This document shows positions 58,319-64,000 of a stretch of 64,000 nt of DNA, piece after piece. The translations under genes and the position numbers were made by a program. Each line of letters begins with the position of its first letter. The stretch's first letter is position 1. The stretch is from Patescibacteria group bacterium (GTDB taxonomy: Bacteria > Patescibacteriota > Gracilibacteria > UM-FILTER-43-11), in the NCBI GenBank assembly GCA_018817125.1, contig JAHIUN010000002.1:124001-188000 (forward strand), read 5' to 3'. The notes beneath the pieces are model-generated. The model saw only the letters and a program-made list of their open reading frames with translations. It made no database searches and was not told the DNA's origin.

Positions 58319-59068
58319 ATGACGCCTTTTGGTATCAAAAAAACCATCAAGCACGATGAGCTCATTGAACGGCTGCAGATTGATGCCCGTATGCTTTTTT
58401 ACGATCATATGATGTACGACATCAATGATTCACTCACCTCTATTCTGGCGTTGTGCGATATTGAGGCCAAAAAATCCATTCCGCGCATTAAAGAATACAT
58501 TTCACGGATCAATGGGTCTCTTCAGAACACCAAGAGCTACCACACCAGTTTCACGGGCGAAAAACGGTTCAATATAACGCTGGTTATCAAAAACATCATC
58601 CGCGTTCTTGAGGAAGACTATAAACAAATCCAGCTGATGCCATTTGTTTCAGATATAAAAGCTCCTTGTAGTGGTGATCAGTCTCTTTTTGAGCAGATTA
58701 TTTTATGTATGCTGGTTGATATGTGTGAAAAGGAAGACAGTGAATCGGGCATTATGCTCGAACTTAAGCAAAAAGAGCAGAACGCCACACTCACCTTATT
58801 TAAAGACAATTTCACGTTTTCAAAAGAGTGCCAGGCACGAATTAATAAATGGACAGCCGAATCCGATTTTAAAGGGGAAATAAGAACTACCTCCAATGGA
58901 AAAGGCACAGAGGTTATGATTCAGATGCCTCTTCAGTTTAAAATCGTTCATATCGAAAAACCGCAGGTTAAAAAAAGTCTATTCTCAAAGAAAAAGGATT
59001 CGGTGGTTAAACATTCCCGTTTATTTAAATGGGATGACGTCGATATAAACCCCGGTATCATTTATTAA
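58319..59068 (+). CDS. Degenerate histidine-kinase-like protein
   Basis: 249 residues. The N-terminal helix pair (LFYDHMMYDINDSLTSILAL) resembles a HisKA H-box of the H-D-I-N-N-x-L-T-x-I type, but the phospho-acceptor position is Tyr33. His30 lies one helical turn earlier. The C-terminal part (about 110-205) ends in STNGKGTEVMIQMPL-like sequence (GKGTEVMIQMPL visible), recalling the final strand of an HATPase domain. Clear N and G1 boxes are missing. No receiver gene is adjacent. Possibly a phosphotransfer or anti-kinase relic. Confidence 0.5.
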   Translation: MTPFGIKKTIKHDELIERLQIDARMLFYDHMMYDINDSLTSILALCDIEAKKSIPRIKEYISRINGSLQNTKSYHTSFTGEKRFNITLVIKNIIRVLEEDYKQIQLMPFVSDIKAPCSGDQSLFEQIILCMLVDMCEKEDSESGIMLELKQKEQNATLTLFKDNFTFSKECQARINKWTAESDFKGEIRTTSNGKGTEVMIQMPLQFKIVHIEKPQVKKSLFSKKKDSVVKHSRLFKWDDVDINPGIIY

Positions 59069-59568
59069 ACGATTCCCTTGAATAATAATACGATATAAAG
59101 TACGCCCAGGATCCGGACGATACGGGCGCCTATTGTTAAAGCAATAAATTCGGATGGCTTTACTCGGAAAACACCCGCAATCAGGCAGACGGTTACATAA
59201 GGCACGGGCGTAAGGGCTCCCAAAACCAGGGTGATACGGCGATACCGGATAAAAATCTGCCGCCATTTTTTATATTTTTTGGGTGAGATATAATGAAGCG
59301 CGCCGTATTCGCCGAAAAAATACCCCACGGAATAAACCAGCAGGCTGGCCGTGGCGCTCCCTAAGATCGTCATATAGATCACGGTGGCTGGTTTGATGCC
59401 AGCGAGTAATCCGCCGATCACCGGCACCTCCGGCCCCAACGGTCCGCCGATGGTATCCACAATAAAACCAGCAATAAAGAGTCCGATACCGCCATAAAGC
59501 TGGATCTCGGTGTAAAATTCCGCTTTCAGATCTTTATAAAAAAGAATGGTATAGGCAAAAAACGCCAC
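59065..59568 (-). CDS. DedA/VTT-family membrane protein (YqaA-like)
   Basis: 167 residues from GTG 59568. The frame stays open upstream to about 59665 and adds a plausible first membrane helix (RILGYLIFACIVAFFAYTIL), so the true start may be a rare codon such as CTG 59620-59622. Core features: VDTIGGPLGPEVPVIGGLLAG, AYFFGEYGALHYI-like region and LVLGALTPVPYVTVCLIAGV. A putative lipid-transporting VTT protein, related to the DedA half of the 9716 fusion. It overlaps the 3' end of the convergent gene by 4 nt. Confidence 0.75.
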   Translation of the reverse strand: MAFFAYTILFYKDLKAEFYTEIQLYGGIGLFIAGFIVDTIGGPLGPEVPVIGGLLAGIKPATVIYMTILGSATASLLVYSVGYFFGEYGALHYISPKKYKKWRQIFIRYRRITLVLGALTPVPYVTVCLIAGVFRVKPSEFIALTIGARIVRILGVLYIVLLFKGIV

Positions 59569-59669
59569 TATGCAGGCGAAGATGAGGTAGCCGAGAATGC
59601 GGATGATTTTTCGCTTGCTCAGTTTGCGGTGTTTATTTGATGGTATTGTAGCATATTGATACAGCTAAA

Positions 59670-59835
59670 ACATTTTTGTTTACAAAAATGTCAAAGCTGA
59701 AGTAAAATAGCGACACGCCCAGGTGACTAAGCTGCGAGCAAGGCGGTTCGCAGTGAAGCTCTCCGAGTATAACGAGGAAGCGAAACGAAGAATGATATTT
59801 TAAATCATCGACGAAGGCGATATTAAAAATATCAA
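59670..59835 (+). other. Structured leader upstream of tRNA-Leu
   Basis: It contains the perfect palindrome ACATTTTTG-TTTA-CAAAAATGT (59670-59691), a possible TTTACA-18-TAAAAT promoter, the hairpin CTGCGA...TCGCAG (59730-59755) and a GATATTTTAAATC...GATATTAAAAATATC stem near 59800-59833. The leader is unusually long and folded for a tRNA. Confidence 0.5.
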
Positions 59836-59841
59836 GCCTGT

Positions 59842-59932
59842 GCCCAGGTGGTGGAATCGGTAGACACGCTAGCTTGAGGGGCTAGTGGCCAACTTTTCGG
59901 CCGTGGAGGTTCAAGTCCTCTCCTGGGCACCA
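59842..59932 (+). tRNA. tRNA-Leu(GAG)
   Basis: 91 nt class II tRNA. Acceptor GCCCAGG/CCTGGGC, anticodon loop TTGAGGG (GAG), long variable arm TGGCCAACTTTTCGGCCG, T-loop TTCAAGT, encoded CCA (59930-59932). Confidence 0.95.
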
Positions 59933-60474
59933 TTATAAATCCCCCTGATTATTCCGGTCACCATCCCATCCCTGAGGATTGTTCATAATATATGCACATA
60001 TACGATTAAATTCATCCTCATCTCTGATAACCCGATCATGGAATCGTGATTGCCAGGCGAAATTTAGATAATTATTATTTCGACACCATCGGGTGACAAC
60101 CCCTTTAAAATGGTTAACAATGGATGATATTGAATTTGGGATTAATGGGCCGAATGAATTTTTGATTTACCCTGTAGGAACGCGCCATGGCGCGTTCCTA
60201 CAGGGTTTTCATTTATTCTAATAACCCCATGCAAATGGTTCGGCATCACAACCCATGAATCCAATTTTACGTTTTTAAAATGATTCGGTATTTCCTGCCA
60301 ATATTGCGCCGTCATACATCCGATTTCATTTAAGCTCATAATTTCATTGCAGATTTTACCAAAAAAATCCTCACGATCTTTTGTACAGATCGTTACAAAA
60401 TAAGAACCCTCGGACGAATAATCGTGTTCGGGCAGACGATATTGTTTCTCTAATTTAAATTTCACAATTTTCAT
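59933..60474 (-). pseudogene. REP-associated (RAYT/Y1) transposase, frameshifted at an internal REP
   Basis: The 5' part (to 60142) shows YFVTICTKDREDFFG and the HUH motif VVMPNHLHGVIRI. It then reads through a perfect 38-bp palindrome (60169-60206) and stops. The rest is intact in another frame: LIPNSISSIVNHFKG, NFAWQSRFHDRVIRDEDEF, YIMNNPQGWDG, ending in TAA at 59933, immediately next to the tRNA-Leu CCA. RAYTs mobilise or maintain REP palindromes. This copy cannot make a full protein without frameshifting. Confidence 0.85.
60169..60206. repeat. Perfect 38-bp REP palindrome inside the RAYT
   Basis: ACCCTGTAGGAACGCGCCA followed by its exact reverse complement. The core GTAGGAACGC resembles GTAGGGACGC of the REP at 30593-30620. 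Confidence 0.92.
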
Positions 60475-60539
60475 TTAAATACAAAATAATCATCAAAATA
60501 CAATTTAGTATCGTACTTTAATTCAAAATTACATCAAAA

Positions 60540-62678
<2,139 letters not shown>

Positions 62679-62722
62679 CTATTTTACCAGATAATTAGCT
62701 ATTGGACATCGGAAATTGGGCA

Positions 62723-62751
62723 TTGAAAAAAAAGTCAAAATTTGGTATAAT
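62723..62751 (+). promoter_or_regulatory. pilT promoter, TTGAAA-17-TATAAT
   Basis: TTGAAA (62723-62728), TATAAT (62746-62751). The inverted-repeat leader begins within 10 nt of the predicted +1. Confidence 0.75.
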
Positions 62752-62760
62752 ATATAGATT

Positions 62761-62862
62761 AGTTTAATTAGGATAAATGTGACAAATGGGATAGCTGGGA
62801 ATGTAACTTAGCTATCCCATTTGTCCCATTTGTCCCAGTAAAACCCCATTTATCCCAATAAA
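62761..62862 (+). repeat. Inverted-repeat leader of pilT
   Basis: TGTGACAAATGGGATAGCT (left) pairs with AGCTATCCCATTTGTCCCAT (right) around GGGAATGTAACTT. A further CCCATTTATCCCAA word follows and ends about 6 nt before the ATG. It shares words with the efp and folA leaders. Confidence 0.8.
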
Positions 62863-62868
62863 AAAAAG

Positions 62869-63933
62869 ATGGATTTCAACAGCCTGATGGCCGAAGTGCT
62901 TAAAGCCGGCGCCCCCGATTTACACCTCCATGTGGGGCAGTATCCGATTGTGCGCATGAAAACCGGCAGTATCGCCGCCTTGAACACGTATCCCATTCTC
63001 AGCAAAGAAGATGTAGAAGCGGTGATCAATAAGATCACGAATGAGGAACAGCGGAAGGTGTTTGAAAAAAATCATGAATTTGATTTTTCATTCAGTTTTG
63101 GCGATCTGGGGCGTTTTCGTGTGAATATTTATCAGGAACGTTTCGGGCCGGCCGTCGCTTTTCGTATCATCGCGCAGGAAATTCCAACCCTGGCCGATTT
63201 AGGATTGGGGTCTGCCGTGGAACGCATGATTAATTTTCCTTATGGGCTGATTTTAGTGACGGGACCGACAGGAAGCGGTAAGTCTACCAGTCTGGCGGCC
63301 ATGATCAATTACATCAATGAACATCGAAGCGCTCATGTCATCACGATTGAGGATCCGATCGAATATGTATATAAAAGCAAAAACTGCCTGATCACTCAGC
63401 GTGAAGTGAATGTACACACCCATAGCTTTACCAATGCGATCCGTTCCGCCCTCCGTCAGGATCCGGATGTGGTGCTGGTCGGGGAAATGCGTGACCTGGA
63501 GACTATCGCCGCCGCTTTGACTTTGGCGGAAACGGGTCATTTGGTTTTTTCCACGCTTCATACGCAGGACGCCCCCCAGACCATCGATCGTATTATCGAC
63601 GTCTTTCCTTCCGAACAGCAGCAGCAGATCCGCACTCAGCTGGGAAGTACCCTTAAAGGGGTTGTTTCTCAGGTGCTGGTTCCGCGGGCGAATGGTGAGG
63701 GGCGTGTCGCCGCCCGGGAGATCATGATCACCAATGACGGGATCCGGAACTGTATTGTTCAGGGGCAGACAAACCAGATCTATTCCATGATCCAGATCGG
63801 GGCAAGTGAAGGAATGGTCCTGATGGACGAATCTCTTGAGAATCTGGCACGGGAAGGCATCATCACTAAAGAGGCCGCTCTGTCAAAAGCAGCTGATTTC
63901 GAAAGTCTTAACAATAAATTAGACGCTATTTAA
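62869..63933 (+). CDS. pilT: PilT-type pilus retraction ATPase
   Basis: 354 residues. An N-terminal PAS-like domain (LMAEVLKAGAPDLHLHVG) precedes Walker A TGPTGSGKST (131-140), the Asp box ITIEDPIEYVY, Walker B VLVGEMRDLETI (GEMRD is typical of PilT) and the His box TGHLVFSTLHT. It powers twitching or DNA-uptake pilus retraction, fitting with comF elsewhere. The next gene overlaps its stop (TAATG), so a pil operon continues beyond the window. Confidence 0.95.
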   Translation: MDFNSLMAEVLKAGAPDLHLHVGQYPIVRMKTGSIAALNTYPILSKEDVEAVINKITNEEQRKVFEKNHEFDFSFSFGDLGRFRVNIYQERFGPAVAFRIIAQEIPTLADLGLGSAVERMINFPYGLILVTGPTGSGKSTSLAAMINYINEHRSAHVITIEDPIEYVYKSKNCLITQREVNVHTHSFTNAIRSALRQDPDVVLVGEMRDLETIAAALTLAETGHLVFSTLHTQDAPQTIDRIIDVFPSEQQQQIRTQLGSTLKGVVSQVLVPRANGEGRVAAREIMITNDGIRNCIVQGQTNQIYSMIQIGASEGMVLMDESLENLAREGIITKEAALSKAADFESLNNKLDAI

Positions 63934-64000
63934 TGGAAAAAGAACACTTGCCATCAGAGGGGAGTCCCGAAGGCCGTGAACTGGCGGCCGTGAGTTATTT
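63933..64000 (+). CDS. Start of a gene running off the right edge
   Basis: The ATG at 63933 overlaps the pilT stop. Twenty-two residues are visible (MEKEHLPSEGSPEGRELAAV and onward), too few to identify. By position it may be another pilus gene. Confidence 0.55.
   Translation, partial: MEKEHLPSEGSPEGRELAAVSY

Noticed and set aside
59700-59790. Second tRNA-like start (CGCCCAGGTG...) ahead of tRNA-Leu, possible tRNA pseudogene
   Set aside because: Only the first nine bases match the tRNA; no anticodon or T arm can be formed.

Overview
The window is a gene-dense bacterial contig. It probably comes from a Patescibacteria/CPR-type organism, and a Peregrinibacteria-like lineage is my best guess (inference, moderate confidence). 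Reasons: many small Cys-rich lipoproteins and SLH-anchored surface proteins, an isolated PrgI/TraC-like pair, DUF4342/DUF4349/DUF2207 proteins, no outer-membrane machinery, and start codons that almost never carry a Shine-Dalgarno (SD) sequence. UGA is used as a stop (for example at 11155 and 19936), so code 11 applies and not the Gracilibacteria recoding. Against a minimal CPR genome, it keeps purine genes (purL and a PurQ-PurS fusion), a full proline pathway (proB-proC-proA), thyA/folA and a free chorismate mutase.

Layout. 1-6.8 kb: end of an unknown protein, purL, an SLH surface protein, holA. 6.8-9.6 kb: an AT-rich islet with an ORF6N protein, a P-loop sulfotransferase-like protein and a TauE/SafE exporter. 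9.7-15.7 kb: a DedA-UppP fusion, a CNNM/CorC protein, argS, an MFS transporter and a 44-aa ORF. 15.7-24.1 kb: a MacA/MacB-type export system, a FecR protein, three lipoproteins and DUF4349. 24.2-25.5 kb: a self-contained RiPP-like cassette made of a radical SAM/SPASM enzyme and a 30-aa Cys-containing peptide, followed by a papain-like protein. 26-30.5 kb: DUF2207-PEGA, DUF4342, a Kazal-like lipoprotein, tRNA-Phe, folA, thyA. 30.6-38.4 kb: pgk, a membrane-anchored unknown, TraC-like and PrgI proteins, a second SLH protein, efp. 38.4-43.4 kb: an IMPase, a CAU tRNA, an NlpC/CHAP-like protein, rplI, a solute-binding protein, secG. 43.5-50.9 kb: comF, purQ-purS, proBCA, a SPOUT methylase, aroQ. 51-64 kb: a four-helix-bundle gene, clpC, fmt, nrnA, TrmB, a degenerate kinase-like protein, DedA, tRNA-Leu, a broken RAYT, ligA, pilT.

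Two things stand out. First, the RiPP cassette (24310-25525) carries strong SD sites and its own terminator, unlike nearly every neighbour. Second, about twenty intergenic regions are large imperfect inverted repeats, each built from tandem 7-12 nt words, and the words differ from locus to locus. In at least a dozen genes the 5' arm begins just after a promoter -10 box and the 3' arm ends 0-20 nt before an SD-less AUG. This amounts to a systematic 5'-leader hairpin architecture. Similar words also appear inside argS, fmt and comF. Superimposed are REP-type palindromes (with a broken RAYT) and a 17-bp palindrome repeated inside seven coding sequences.
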